Counted from the stretch's first letter, positions 17,536 through 25,736 are shown. The stretch: 64,000 bases of DNA from JACDBZ01 sp036262075 (GCA_036262075.1 DATAJO010000040.1:8789-72788); one strand, 5' to 3'. Notes: generated from the letters alone by a model not told the origin. Program-made: numbers and translations.

Positions 17536-18434
17536 TGGTCCGCGTCGCCGTCGTCGGGACCGGGCGGATGGGCTCGGCGATGGCCCGCGCGCTCGCCCAG
17601 GGCGGGGCGACGCTCGTCCTCCACAACCGAACGCTGGAATCTGCCCGGTCCCTGGCCCAGGAGCTCGGCGCGTCGGTCGCCACCACGCCGCGCGAGGCGG
17701 CCGCGGCCGCCGACGTGGCGATCACGATGCTCGCCGACGGCGACGCGGTGCGGCAGACCTGGGACGGACCCAACGGGCTCGTCGCGGGCGCGCACGACGG
17801 AGGCGTCCTGGTCGACGCCTCGACCGTCCCGCCCGACACGATCACCGCGTTCGAGACGGCGGTCCGGGAGCGCGGCTCGGGGATCGTCGACGCGCCCGTC
17901 TCGGGCAGCACGAAGCTCGCGACCGACGGCCAGCTGACGATCATGGCCGGCGGCCGTCCCGAGGATCTCGAGCGGGCGAAGCCGGCGCTCGACCTCGTCG
18001 CGCGGCACACGACCCACGTCGGGCCGCTCGGCAGCGGCGCCGCGCTGAAGCTGGCGGTCAACGCACTGATCTTCGCGCTCAACAACAGCCTCGCCGAGGC
18101 CCTCGTGCTGGCCGAGCGCGCGGGCATCGACCCGCGGACCGCGTACGAGGTGTTCGCCTCGTCCGCCGCCGGCGCCCCGTACGTCGGCTACAAGCGCGAC
18201 GCGTACCTCGCGCCGGACGAGACGCCCACGGCCTTCTCCCTCGACCTTGCCCTCAAGGACCTCGGCCTCATCCTCGGCCTGGCCGATCGGCTCGGCGTGC
18301 CGACGGACCAGATCCGCGTCAACCAGCAGCTCATCGGCGCGACCGCGCGCCGCATCGGTGGCGACCGCGACATGTCGGCGGTTGCCGTTCACCTGCGCGA
18401 GCAATCCGAGGAGGGTGCCCGGGCCGAGACCTAG
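17535..18434 (+). CDS. 3-hydroxyisobutyrate dehydrogenase-like NAD(P)-dependent oxidoreductase (299 aa)
   Basis: ATG 17535 shares one base with the upstream stop. The Rossmann start V-A-V-V-G-T-G-R-M-G (4-13), substrate loop D-A-P-V-S-G-S (119-125) and catalytic K172 with N176 in L-K-L-A-V-N mark a beta-hydroxyacid dehydrogenase. Members oxidise 3-hydroxyisobutyrate, tartronate semialdehyde, 6-phosphogluconate and similar acids. In this operon it probably makes or uses an aldehyde or oxo acid linked to the E1 step. Exact substrate unknown. A 53-nt gap follows. Confidence 0.9.
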   Translation: MVRVAVVGTGRMGSAMARALAQGGATLVLHNRTLESARSLAQELGASVATTPREAAAAADVAITMLADGDAVRQTWDGPNGLVAGAHDGGVLVDASTVPPDTITAFETAVRERGSGIVDAPVSGSTKLATDGQLTIMAGGRPEDLERAKPALDLVARHTTHVGPLGSGAALKLAVNALIFALNNSLAEALVLAERAGIDPRTAYEVFASSAAGAPYVGYKRDAYLAPDETPTAFSLDLALKDLGLILGLADRLGVPTDQIRVNQQLIGATARRIGGDRDMSAVAVHLREQSEEGARAET

Positions 18435-18487
18435 ACCGAGACCGTCCCAACCCATCGGTGCATTTGGAGAACGGAGGCTGCGTACCT

Positions 18488-19903
18488 GTGACTGACCGAA
18501 TCCTCATCCGCGGCGGCACCGTCCTGACCCAGGACCCGAACCTGGGCGAGATCGCGAAGGGCGACGTCCTCGTCGAGGACGGCAGGATCGTCGACGTCGG
18601 CCCCAACCTCTCGGCCGATGGGGCACGCGTCATCGATGCGGCCGGCGACATCGTCATTCCCGGGTTCATCGACACGCACCGCCACACGTGGGAGACGTGC
18701 ATCCGGACCTGCGCGCCGGACTACGCGCTGATCACGTACTTCGGCTCGATCCTCGACAAGTTCGCGCCGCACTATCGCCCCGAGGACGTCCACTCCGCGA
18801 CCCTGTGGGGCGCGCTCGAGTGCCTGAACGCCGGGATCACCACGCTCGTCGACTGGGCGCACATCATGAACACGCCCGAGCACGCGGATGCATCGGTCAA
18901 GGCGCTCCAGGAGTCCGGCATCCGATCCGTCTTCGCCTTCGGCTTCCCGAACACCTCGCTCCAGGACTGGTGGTTCGGCCCGGACTACGCCGGATCGGTC
19001 CTCACCTCCGATGGCGACGAGGCGCGGCGCCTGAAGTCCACCTACTTCAACGCCGATGACGGCCTCGACGGCCGGATCACGATGGGCCTCGCCACCCGCG
19101 GCCCGGGCTTCTGCAAGCCGGATGTCGTCCGCCACGACTGGGAGCTCGCCAAGGAGCTCGGCATCAACATCACCGTCCACGTCGCGATGGACCGATTCGG
19201 CTACACGAAGGGCCAGATCACCGCGCTGCGCGACATGGACCTGCTCTACCCCGGCACGACGTACGTCCACGCCTCGCACTTCACCGACGAGGAATGGGCG
19301 CTGGTCCGCGACTCAGGCGGGAACGTCAGCTTTGCGCCGCAGATCGAGATCCAGATGGGCCACGGCTGGGCCCCGGCCGTCACCGCGTTGGAATATTCGG
19401 TGCCGATCGGACTGTCCTCCGACGTCGCCACCACCGCATCGGCCGATCAGTTCACCCAGATGCACGCCATCCTCGGCTCCGAGCGCGGCCGCAAGCACCA
19501 GGACGCGTGGGACGCGAACCTCGATGGTCTCGAGGCGTCACCCGGCCTCATCACCTCGCGCCAGGCGCTCGAGTGGGGCACCCTCGGCGGCGCGCGCGTC
19601 GCCGGCATCGAGGACCGCACCGGCTCGCTGACGCCGGGCAAGCAGGCGGACATCGTGATCATCGACGGCTCCGCGGTGAACGTGGCCCCGATCATCGATC
19701 CCGTCGGCGCGGTCGTCTGCGCGGCCGACGTGTCGAACGTGAAGACCGTCCTCGTGGGCGGCAACGTCGTGAAGGAGGACTTCAAGCTCGCCGCCTCGCT
19801 CGACGGCCCGCGCCGCGCGGTCGAGGCCTCGCGGGACTACCTCCTCGAGAAGTTCGGCGCCCCCGACCCCGGCTGGATCGCCCCTTCGGCTTCCGCCGGC
19901 TGA
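18488..19903 (+). CDS. Amidohydrolase-superfamily metal enzyme (AtzA/TrzN/SsnA-like, 471 aa)
   Basis: GTG 18488 is preferred because GGAGG (18473-18477) precedes it by 10 nt. An in-frame GTG at 18458 lacks a site. Metal ligands: H64 and H66 in D-T-H-R-H, H231 in T-V-H-V-A-M, H261/H264 in V-H-A-S-H, and D312 in G-L-S-S-D. This is a single-zinc or iron amidohydrolase of the aminohydrolase group that deaminates or dechlorinates N-heterocycles or hydrolyses amides. It is the last gene of the island and supports the idea of a nitrogenous substrate. A terminator follows at 19963. Confidence 0.88.
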   Translation: MTDRILIRGGTVLTQDPNLGEIAKGDVLVEDGRIVDVGPNLSADGARVIDAAGDIVIPGFIDTHRHTWETCIRTCAPDYALITYFGSILDKFAPHYRPEDVHSATLWGALECLNAGITTLVDWAHIMNTPEHADASVKALQESGIRSVFAFGFPNTSLQDWWFGPDYAGSVLTSDGDEARRLKSTYFNADDGLDGRITMGLATRGPGFCKPDVVRHDWELAKELGINITVHVAMDRFGYTKGQITALRDMDLLYPGTTYVHASHFTDEEWALVRDSGGNVSFAPQIEIQMGHGWAPAVTALEYSVPIGLSSDVATTASADQFTQMHAILGSERGRKHQDAWDANLDGLEASPGLITSRQALEWGTLGGARVAGIEDRTGSLTPGKQADIVIIDGSAVNVAPIIDPVGAVVCAADVSNVKTVLVGGNVVKEDFKLAASLDGPRRAVEASRDYLLEKFGAPDPGWIAPSASAG

Positions 19904-19962
19904 CCCCGCTCTTCGGGCCGGCTGACCTCGTCCCTCGGCCCACGCGCCGTCCTTCGGCCCAT

Positions 19963-20005
19963 CGGGCCGCCCGGAACCCGCGAAAGCTCCGCGGCGGCCC
20001 GTTTT
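19963..20005 (+). terminator. Intrinsic terminator of the catabolic operon
   Basis: CGGGCCGCC (19963-19971) pairs with GGCGGCCCG (19993-20001) across a 21-nt loop and is followed directly by TTTT. Confidence 0.7.
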
Positions 20006-20126
20006 CGTGCTCGGCGATCGCGCAACAGCCACGAAAGCCCACGGAACAGAGCTGGATGGGGCCGGTGGTATCCTTCTTGCCTTCCCTGAACGGGCAGAGA
20101 TTCCACACGAAGGGACGCAAATCGCC

Positions 20127-20450
20127 ATGTTCAGCCGCGTACGAATCGCGATTCGCTTCTTCTTCGTCGGCCTGGCGGTTGGCGTGCTCCTCGCCCCCCG
20201 GAGCGGCGAAGAAACCCGCCGCATGCTGCGCGAGCGGGCCGATCGGCTCCTGAACGACATCCTCGACGCGGCATCGCTCGGTGCGGGCGGAGGGGCCTCC
20301 GCCTCCGGCACGACGCCGGATGAAGAGGCCACGGCGCCGCGCACGAGCCGATCGTCGAACGGCAGCGGAACGAGCTCGAGCCGCAGCCGCAAGGCGAGCA
20401 CCGCATCGGAATCCGAGACCGAGGCGGAGGCCACGAGCGCCGGGGCCTAG
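20127..20450 (+). CDS. YtxH-like small membrane protein (107 aa)
   Basis: ATG 20127 is chosen because the sequence becomes family-like here (M-F-S-R-V-R-I-A-I-R-F-F-F-V-G-L), with GAAGGGA 11 nt upstream. One N-terminal hydrophobic helix (residues ~8-24) is followed by L-A-P-R-S-G-E-E-T-R-R, the YtxH hallmark, a short amphipathic helix and a Ser/Thr/Ala/Glu-rich disordered tail. YtxH proteins are small stress-associated membrane proteins of unclear function. Probably its own transcription unit. Confidence 0.75.
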   Translation: MFSRVRIAIRFFFVGLAVGVLLAPRSGEETRRMLRERADRLLNDILDAASLGAGGGASASGTTPDEEATAPRTSRSSNGSGTSSSRSRKASTASESETEAEATSAGA

Positions 20451-20492
20451 ACCGGGGCACGAAACCGAGCCCCCGCCACCAACGAATCGCCG

Positions 20493-21230
20493 ATGCGCTG
20501 GCCGCGACGACCGCGGCGCCCAGGACCCGCCGACCAGGACGATGATCGGCGGGTCCGTGACGATGCGCGCGAGCGCGAGCGGATGGTGGCCGAGCAGCTC
20601 ATGGCGCGCGGGATCCGCGACCCCGAAGTGCTCGAGGCGTTCCGCAAGGTCCCGCGCCACCTGTTCGTCGAGGGCGACGACCCGTACGGCGACCACGCCA
20701 TGCCGGTCGGCGAGGGGCAGACGATCTCACAGCCGTACGTCGTGGCGCGGATGACATCGGCGGCCCGTCCGCCCGGACCGATGGGCTGGCGCGATGCCCC
20801 CGTCCTCGAGGTCGGCACCGGCAGCGGGTACCAGGCCGCCATCCTCGCCGAGCTGGGGGCGCGGGTGACGACGATCGAGCGGCATCGGTCGCTGGCGGAG
20901 GAGGCCAGCCGCCGGCTGGCGGCCGCGGGCTACGGTCCCGACCGGGTGAAGATCGTCGTGGGCGACGGCACGGAGGGCTGGGAGCCGGGCGCGCCGTATC
21001 GGTCCATCATCGTCACCGCCGGCGGACCGAGGATCCCGGAGCCGCTCCTGAAGCAGCTCGATCCCGATCGCGGCCGGCTCGTCATGCCGGTCGGCAGCCG
21101 GTCGCACCAGTTCCTCACCGTGGTGACGCGGATCGGCGACCAGTACGAGCGCGCGGCGCTCGAGCCGGTCGTGTTCGTACCGCTCGTCGGACGGCACGGC
21201 GTGCAGGAGAACGAGTCCTCCAACGTCTGA
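20493..21230 (+). CDS. pcm: Protein-L-isoaspartate O-methyltransferase (245 aa)
   Basis: The PCMT fold is clear: G-E-G-Q-T-I-S-Q-P-Y-V-V-A (~73-85), the SAM-binding V-L-E-V-G-T-G-S-G-Y-Q-A (~103-114) and a G-D-G-T-E-G motif near 157. It repairs isomerised Asp/Asn residues in aged cytoplasmic proteins using S-adenosylmethionine. The first ~25 residues are Arg/Pro-rich and not conserved, so the true start could be a little downstream. It follows the YtxH-like gene by 42 nt; both could be maintenance genes in one unit. Confidence 0.92.
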   Translation: MRWPRRPRRPGPADQDDDRRVRDDARERERMVAEQLMARGIRDPEVLEAFRKVPRHLFVEGDDPYGDHAMPVGEGQTISQPYVVARMTSAARPPGPMGWRDAPVLEVGTGSGYQAAILAELGARVTTIERHRSLAEEASRRLAAAGYGPDRVKIVVGDGTEGWEPGAPYRSIIVTAGGPRIPEPLLKQLDPDRGRLVMPVGSRSHQFLTVVTRIGDQYERAALEPVVFVPLVGRHGVQENESSNV

Positions 21231-21336
21231 GGCGGTCGGCCGCGCCGGTCGCATGGCATGCCTCGTGCATCCATGGGCGGGTGGGCCCGCCTGCCCAAAT
21301 GCGCGGCCCGATCCGCACGAGGAGGTACCTCGCGAC

Positions 21337-21819
21337 ATGACCTACCGACGAACCGATGCCGATCCGGGCGATGACACGCGCGTCGTCGAGCGCGAGACCT
21401 ACGTCGAGCGCGATCCCGGCTACGTGCCTCCGGCGGCGCAGCCAGCGGGCAGCCAGGTGAACGTCAACGCGGGCACGGGGCGTGGCCCGACATATGTCGA
21501 GACATCGCCGGGGCCGCTCTACTACGCGCGGCGGATCCTGTCGCTGTTGTTCGGGATCCTCACCGTGCTCATCGCGCTGCGGATCCTGTTCCTGCTGCTC
21601 GTCGCGAACCCCGGCAACGCGATCGTCGACTTCGTGTACAGCGTGACCGAGCCGTTCGTGGCGCCGTTCCGCGGCATCTTCGCGCTGGACCAGGTCGTCG
21701 TCGGCGACTCCACCTTCGAAGTCGCGGGGCTCGTGGCGCTCATCGGCTGGTTCCTGATCTACCTGCTGATCATGGCCATCCTCAGCCTCGGCGATCGAGG
21801 ACGGAGCGTTCCGGCCTAG
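21337..21819 (+). CDS. YggT-family membrane protein (160 aa)
   Basis: ATG 21337 follows GAGGAGGT. About 65 polar N-terminal residues with acidic and Tyr-rich stretches precede two hydrophobic regions (~72-97 and ~128-152) flanking the Y-S-V-T-E-P-F-V-A-P-F-R loop, the YggT signature. YggT proteins are small integral membrane proteins linked to osmotic tolerance or division-site functions. The long N-terminal extension is unusual. The stop overlaps the stop of the convergent glycosyltransferase. Confidence 0.8.
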   Translation: MTYRRTDADPGDDTRVVERETYVERDPGYVPPAAQPAGSQVNVNAGTGRGPTYVETSPGPLYYARRILSLLFGILTVLIALRILFLLLVANPGNAIVDFVYSVTEPFVAPFRGIFALDQVVVGDSTFEVAGLVALIGWFLIYLLIMAILSLGDRGRSVPA

Positions 21820-23138
21820 AGCGGCGGAACCTCCAGCGCACCGCGCTCGGCGCGAGGGGCGGCCACCCCGCGGGCGCCGGGCGTGTGCGGCACGCCGGCA
21901 CGAGCCAGCTCCTCGTCGTAGACGTCCTCGATGCGCTTCACCTGCGCGTCGATGCTGAACCGATCGGCGACGGTCCGATAGCCGGCATCGGCCAGCCGAT
22001 CGCGCAGCGGCGCATCGGCGAGAAGACAGACGATCGCGTCCGCCAGGGCGCCGGGATCCTCGGGCGGCACGAGCAGCCCGTCGACGCCCGAGGTGATGAC
22101 TTCGGGCACGCCGCCGACCGCCGTGCCGACGACCGGGACGCGGCGGGCCATGGCCTCGAGGATGCTGATTCCCTGCGCCTCGCGCAGCGACGGGAGGACA
22201 GCCACGGTCAGGTCGGCCGTGACGGCGGCGATGTCGTCGCGGCGCCCGGTGAAGATGACCCGCGAGGCGACGCCACGGCCCAACGCCCGTGCCTGGGCGC
22301 GCAGCGCATCGGCTTCGGAGCCCTCACCGACGATCGCCAGCCAGGCATCGGGGCGGCGCTCGAGGACGGACGGCCAGGCGTCGAGGAGATGCCGATGTCC
22401 CTTCTCGGGCTCGAGCCGGGCGACGACGCCGACCAGGGGCGCATCACCAGGAATGCCGAACTCGCGACGCAGGCGGCAGGCGGGCACCGGCGCGCGGAAG
22501 CGCGACAGGTCGACGCCGTTGGGAATGACGGCGAACCGCGCGTCACCGCGGCCCTCGTGGCGGACCTTGTGCTCGATCGCGGCCGACGGAACGATGAGCC
22601 GATCCATCGCCGGCGTGAGCGACGCGAGGAGCGCGACGTCCTCGGGCGGGCGGACGCGCGACGAGTGGACGGTGGCCATGATCACGGGGACCCCGGCCGC
22701 CACGGCGGCGCGGGTGCCGACGGTCTCGGCGCGGTACATGTGGGCGTGGACGAGATCGATCTCCTCGCGCCGCAGCCAGGCGGCCAGCTCGCGGACCGCC
22801 AGCTCGTCATCCGGCTCGTCGAGCACCTCGACCGCCAGGCCCAGCCGTCGAAGCCGATGCACCGCCGAGCCCTCGCTCAGCGACAGCGCCCGCACGTCGT
22901 ACTTCGCCCGGTCCAGCCGTAGCAGCAGCCCGGTGTACGACTCCTGCGCCCCGCCGTTGCCGCCGGTGGCCAGCAGCTGGAGCAGCCGTGGGCGCGGATG
23001 GCTGCGCGACCGATGGATCCGCCGATGCCGCGTGTAGCTCGCCCCGGCGATGGCGCCCTCGTGGTCGGGCGCGTGCTGGCGGGCCGATCCCGCCCGCCGG
23101 CGCCTCGGCGCAGTGGACATGCGCGTGGTATGGCTCAC
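21816..23138 (-). CDS. GT4-family glycosyltransferase (440 aa)
   Basis: GTG start at 23138, chosen because a promoter with its -10 box 6 nt away (23145-23173) implies a leaderless message. After ~45 basic residues a GT-B fold begins with L-L-A-T-G-G-N-G-G-A-Q (family acceptor loop). The C-terminal half has R-L-E-P-E-K-G-H and the E-x7-E nucleotide-sugar motif E-A-Q-G-I-S-I-L-E. It transfers a sugar from a nucleotide donor to a lipid or glycan acceptor at the cytoplasmic membrane face. It stands alone, but glycan genes occupy 37-52 kb, so a role in surface polysaccharide is plausible. Confidence 0.9.
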   Translation of the reverse strand: MSHTTRMSTAPRRRRAGSARQHAPDHEGAIAGASYTRHRRIHRSRSHPRPRLLQLLATGGNGGAQESYTGLLLRLDRAKYDVRALSLSEGSAVHRLRRLGLAVEVLDEPDDELAVRELAAWLRREEIDLVHAHMYRAETVGTRAAVAAGVPVIMATVHSSRVRPPEDVALLASLTPAMDRLIVPSAAIEHKVRHEGRGDARFAVIPNGVDLSRFRAPVPACRLRREFGIPGDAPLVGVVARLEPEKGHRHLLDAWPSVLERRPDAWLAIVGEGSEADALRAQARALGRGVASRVIFTGRRDDIAAVTADLTVAVLPSLREAQGISILEAMARRVPVVGTAVGGVPEVITSGVDGLLVPPEDPGALADAIVCLLADAPLRDRLADAGYRTVADRFSIDAQVKRIEDVYDEELARAGVPHTPGARGVAAPRAERGALEVPPL

Positions 23139-23144
23139 CCGGCG

Positions 23145-23173
23145 ACGATAGGCCCCGGCGCTTTATCGGTCAA
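23145..23173 (-). promoter_or_regulatory. Leaderless promoter of the GT4 gene, with inverted repeat
   Basis: On the minus strand TTGACC (23173-23168) and TATCGT (23150-23145) are 17 nt apart, and the GTG start follows the -10 after only 6 nt. GGCGCTTT and AAAGCGCC form an 8-bp inverted repeat overlapping the -35. A near copy lies before the metallophosphatase gene at 25506. Confidence 0.7.
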
Positions 23174-23201
23174 AGCGCCTTGGTGTGCGTTGGTTCGGCC
23201 C

Positions 23202-23382
23202 GTTCGCGCCGTGGCGAGAGGATTTCACCGGAAGGCCCGGAGGCGTTGCGTTTGCGCGCTGTGGCGAGCACTCGCACGCACGAAGGGCGCGCTGCGGCGC
23301 GGTTCACGCTTACCGGCTCTCGCCGCAGTCGACAAACGACGCGCCGCCAGCGCCTCACGTGAATTGTGCTCGCTCTGGCGAG
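23202..23382. repeat. Interspersed imperfect-palindromic repeat, copy A
   Basis: Begins with a GCG...GTGGCGAG stem and TTCACCGGAAGGC, contains the marker GTCGACAAACGAC at 23329-23341, and ends with a CTCGC...GCGAG stem. The inverted ends pair with each other, and internal blocks continue the pairing toward the centre. It lies between the divergent GT4 and XRE genes. Its right terminus is diverged (CTCACGTGAA for CTTCCGGTGAA). Confidence 0.75.
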
Positions 23383-23421
23383 AAGCGAGCCGGTAACCCG
23401 CCAGTAATCAGCCGATAAGGA

Positions 23422-23439
23422 CCGATGGCGCACCATCGG
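23422..23439 (+). promoter_or_regulatory. Inverted repeat over the start codon of the XRE gene
   Basis: CCGATGG (23422-23428) and CCATCGG (23433-23439) are perfect inverse complements with a CGCA loop, and the ATG (23425) lies inside the left arm. It could be an autoregulatory operator for the encoded HTH protein, or an RNA hairpin masking the start. Confidence 0.4.
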
Positions 23440-24120
23440 CGCATGCGTCGAAGCCAATCGAGTCGCAGGCGATCCGCCGATCAGAGCGCCAAGATCGGGA
23501 GTGAGGTCGGCCTGGCCCGACGAACACAGGCGATGACCGTCCGCCAGGTGGCGGCGCGCGCCGGGGTGGCGTGGGAGACGGTCGCCCGGTCCGAGCTCGG
23601 CGATCCGAAGCTCAGCCTGGATCTGCTCGCGGCGATCACCGAGGCGGTCGGGCTGGACCTCGTCCTCTCGGTGTACCCCGGCAGACCGCCCAGCCTTCGC
23701 GACACCGGACAGCTGGCCTTGGCCCGGATGCTGATCGGCATCGCGCATCCATCGCTGACGCCGGAGCTCGAGGTGAACATCGGGCCGCATGGCGAGTCGA
23801 TCGACCTCGTCTTCTTCGGGCCATCCGAGATCATCGCCTTCGAGATCGAGCGCCTCTACACCGATCACCAGGGCCAATATCGCCGCGCCAACGGTAAGCG
23901 CGAGGCGCTCGCCGCTCGTCATCAGCGCCCGGTTCGGCTCGTCCTCGCCGTCCAGGACACCCGGCGCAACCGTGCGGCCGTCGACCGGCACGAGCCGGTG
24001 ATCCGCACCAGCCTTCCGGCCGGCAGCCGCGAGATCCTGCGCGCCATCCGCGAGGGAACGCCGCTGGGTCGAGATGGGTTGCTCTGGCTGCGCAAGCCAC
24101 CCCGTGCGGACCCGGCGTAG
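23425..24120 (+). CDS. XRE-type helix-turn-helix protein with uncharacterised C-terminal domain (231 aa)
   Basis: Residues ~24-80 carry a Cro/CI-like HTH (V-R-Q-V-A-A-R-A-G-V-A-W-E-T-V-A-R-S-E). The C-terminal ~130 residues include I-D-L-V-F-F-G-P and a conserved-looking A-F-E-I-E-R-L-Y-T-D, suggestive of a restriction-endonuclease-like fold with Asp/Glu residues, but no certain catalytic set was identified. Regulator or DNA-binding nuclease are both possible. The start lies in an inverted repeat. Repeat elements flank the gene on both sides, and it stands alone. Confidence 0.7.
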   Translation: MAHHRRMRRSQSSRRRSADQSAKIGSEVGLARRTQAMTVRQVAARAGVAWETVARSELGDPKLSLDLLAAITEAVGLDLVLSVYPGRPPSLRDTGQLALARMLIGIAHPSLTPELEVNIGPHGESIDLVFFGPSEIIAFEIERLYTDHQGQYRRANGKREALAARHQRPVRLVLAVQDTRRNRAAVDRHEPVIRTSLPAGSREILRAIREGTPLGRDGLLWLRKPPRADPA

Positions 24121-24142
24121 CTGCCTGGGAATCTCGCCGCGT

Positions 24143-24321
24143 GCTCGCTGGGCCGAGAGCAATTCACCGGAAGGCCGATCCGCGTGGTGTTTTCGCGCTG
24201 TGGCGAGCACCGGCACGCACGAACGGCACGCGGATGCGCCGCTCACGCTCCCAGGCTCTCGCCACGCTCGACAGATGACACGGGGATCGGGCATAGCGTG
24301 AAGAACGCTCGCTGTGGCGAG
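24143..24321. repeat. Interspersed imperfect-palindromic repeat, copy B
   Basis: Starts GCTCGCTGGGCCGAGAGCA and continues into ATTCACCGGAAGGCC; the centre reads GAGCACCGGCACGCACGAAC; the right part is diverged (CTCGACAGATGAC for the marker). Its right terminal stem (24307-24321) is shared with copy C, so the two form a tandem pair filling most of the 410-bp gap 24121-24530. Confidence 0.75.
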
Positions 24322-24485
24322 ACGAACGCGGCGGCAGGCTGATCGGCGTGGCGTTTTCGTGCTGTGGCGAGCACCGGAGCGCAGGAAGGGCTTGCCCATG
24401 CGCCGCTCACGCTCCCAGGCCCTCGCCACACTCGACAGACGACGCGCCGGCGGCCCTATCGGTGAATAGCGCTCGCTGTGGCGCG
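24307..24485. repeat. Interspersed imperfect-palindromic repeat, copy C
   Basis: Begins with the CTCGCTGTGGCGAG stem shared with copy B and ends with GCTCGCTGTGGCG near 24485. The left CACCGGAAGG block is degraded here (GGCGGCAGGC), while the central GCTGTGGCGAGCACCGG block is well kept. No gene is seen in the remainder of the gap. Confidence 0.7.
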
Positions 24486-24530
24486 CACCAGGGCCGTCGA
24501 ACAGGGACAACGACGACGCGGCGGCGGCCT

Positions 24531-25499
24531 TCAGTGGCAGTCGGTTGAGCCGATGTCGGCAGCGGCGGCCTCCGCATCGGCCTCGAGGAATCGCCAGTCG
24601 TAGCCGTCGGGCCGCAGTGTGAGCTCGAGCACGCCGTAGGAGTTGTCGATGGTGACCTCGCTACCGGCGTCCAGGTGCTCCACCTCGGTCAGCGGCCCGC
24701 CGCCGGTCCCGACCGTGAACGCGCGCAGCCCGTCGCGTGGGGCGAAACGCTCGTAGAGGTGATCGTGTCCGACGAGCAGGACGTCGGCATCGGCCGCGAC
24801 GAGCGCGTCCCAGAGCGGCGCCACGTCCTCGTCGTCGCCGTGCCGGCCGGAGCTGAAGCGCGGGTGATGCCAGTAGGCGAGCGTGCAGGTGGCGGGGTGC
24901 TGCGCTAGGTCGGCCGTGAGCCAGGTGAGCTGCTCCGATCCCTCGCCGCAGCCGATGAGGCGGCAGTTTGAGTTCAGCACCACGACATGCCAGGCGCCGA
25001 GGTCGTACGAGTACCACCCCTCGCCCGGCGTGCCGGCCGCGTCGCCGAAATACGCGGCATAGGCCTGACCGCCGTCGAGGAAGACGTCGTGGTTACCGAG
25101 GGCCGGACGCGTCCGATCCTTCCACGCGCCCCACACCGGGTCGTAGCACTCGCTGTACGTCTGCTCGCTCCCGTCCGGGTAGGCGAGATCGCCGAGCGTC
25201 GCCACCGTTGCCTCAGGGTCCAACCGCGCCACCAGGGAGCCGGTCGCCTCGTCCCCCTCGGCGTCACACACGGCGATGTCCCCGACCGCGATGAGCGTCG
25301 CCACCGGCGTCGGCGCCGCGCTGGCGTCGGCGGCCGGGGTGGACGATGAGCTCGGCGTGGGCGGTGGCTTCGTCGGGATCGCACGCGGTCCCGATGGCGA
25401 GCCACAGGCCGACATGGTCACGATCATGGCGAGCACGGCGAGCACTGAGGCGGCTCCAGCCCGCTGGCGCTTCGGGGACTTGCCCGTCGTGGGGGTCAC
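24531..25499 (-). CDS. Secreted lipoprotein metallophosphoesterase (322 aa)
   Basis: GTG start at 25499 fits both a type-II signal peptide and a leaderless promoter immediately upstream. The signal ends M-S-A-C-G (lipobox S-A-C), followed by a Pro/Ser/Thr tether. From about residue 68 a calcineurin-like phosphoesterase domain runs to the end: G-D-I-A-V-C-D, then G-D-L-A-Y-P-D, G-N-H-D, W-H-H-P-R and G-H-D-H-L-Y-E. These give the Asp, Asn and His ligands of a dinuclear metal centre. It resembles purple-acid-phosphatase-like secreted enzymes and probably scavenges phosphate outside the membrane. The gene is flanked by repeats C and D. Confidence 0.9.
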   Translation of the reverse strand: MTPTTGKSPKRQRAGAASVLAVLAMIVTMSACGSPSGPRAIPTKPPPTPSSSSTPAADASAAPTPVATLIAVGDIAVCDAEGDEATGSLVARLDPEATVATLGDLAYPDGSEQTYSECYDPVWGAWKDRTRPALGNHDVFLDGGQAYAAYFGDAAGTPGEGWYSYDLGAWHVVVLNSNCRLIGCGEGSEQLTWLTADLAQHPATCTLAYWHHPRFSSGRHGDDEDVAPLWDALVAADADVLLVGHDHLYERFAPRDGLRAFTVGTGGGPLTEVEHLDAGSEVTIDNSYGVLELTLRPDGYDWRFLEADAEAAAADIGSTDCH

Positions 25500-25505
25500 C
25501 GGGCG

Positions 25506-25535
25506 ACGATAGGCCCGGGCGCTCGTATCGGTCAA
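25506..25535 (-). promoter_or_regulatory. Leaderless promoter of the metallophosphatase gene
   Basis: On the minus strand TTGACC (25535-25530) and TATCGT (25511-25506) are 18 nt apart, and the GTG start follows after 6 nt. GGGCGCT and AGCGCCC form an inverted repeat overlapping the -35. About 30 nt is nearly identical to the promoter at 23145-23173. Confidence 0.7.
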
Positions 25536-25556
25536 AGCGCCCCCGACCCGGCGCTG

Positions 25557-25736
25557 CGCTCGCTGTGGCGAGAGGAAGTCACCGGGAGGCCGATTCGCGC
25601 TGCGTTTTCGTGCTGTGGCGAGCACAGGCACGCACGAACGGCACGCGGATGCGCCGTTCACGCTCCCGGGCTCTCGCTCCAGTCGACAAACGACACGCGC
25701 CCAAGGCTTCAGGTGAAAAGCTCTCGCGGTGGCGAG
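25557..25736. repeat. Interspersed imperfect-palindromic repeat, copy D
   Basis: Starts with CTCGCTGTGGCGAGAGG, has GTCACCGGGAGGCC on the left, the marker GTCGACAAACGAC at 25682-25694, GGCTTCAGGTGAA on the right and a CTCGCGGTGGCGAG terminal stem. It lies between the metallophosphatase promoter and the end of the MetF-like gene. Confidence 0.8.

Noticed and set aside
23170..24510. Several Ser/Arg-rich open frames across the repeat copies (also near 28512-29456 and 33080-33620)
   Set aside because: They arise because the repeat lacks stop codons in some frames and repeat the same translated phrase in each copy. They cross gene boundaries and have no start signals.
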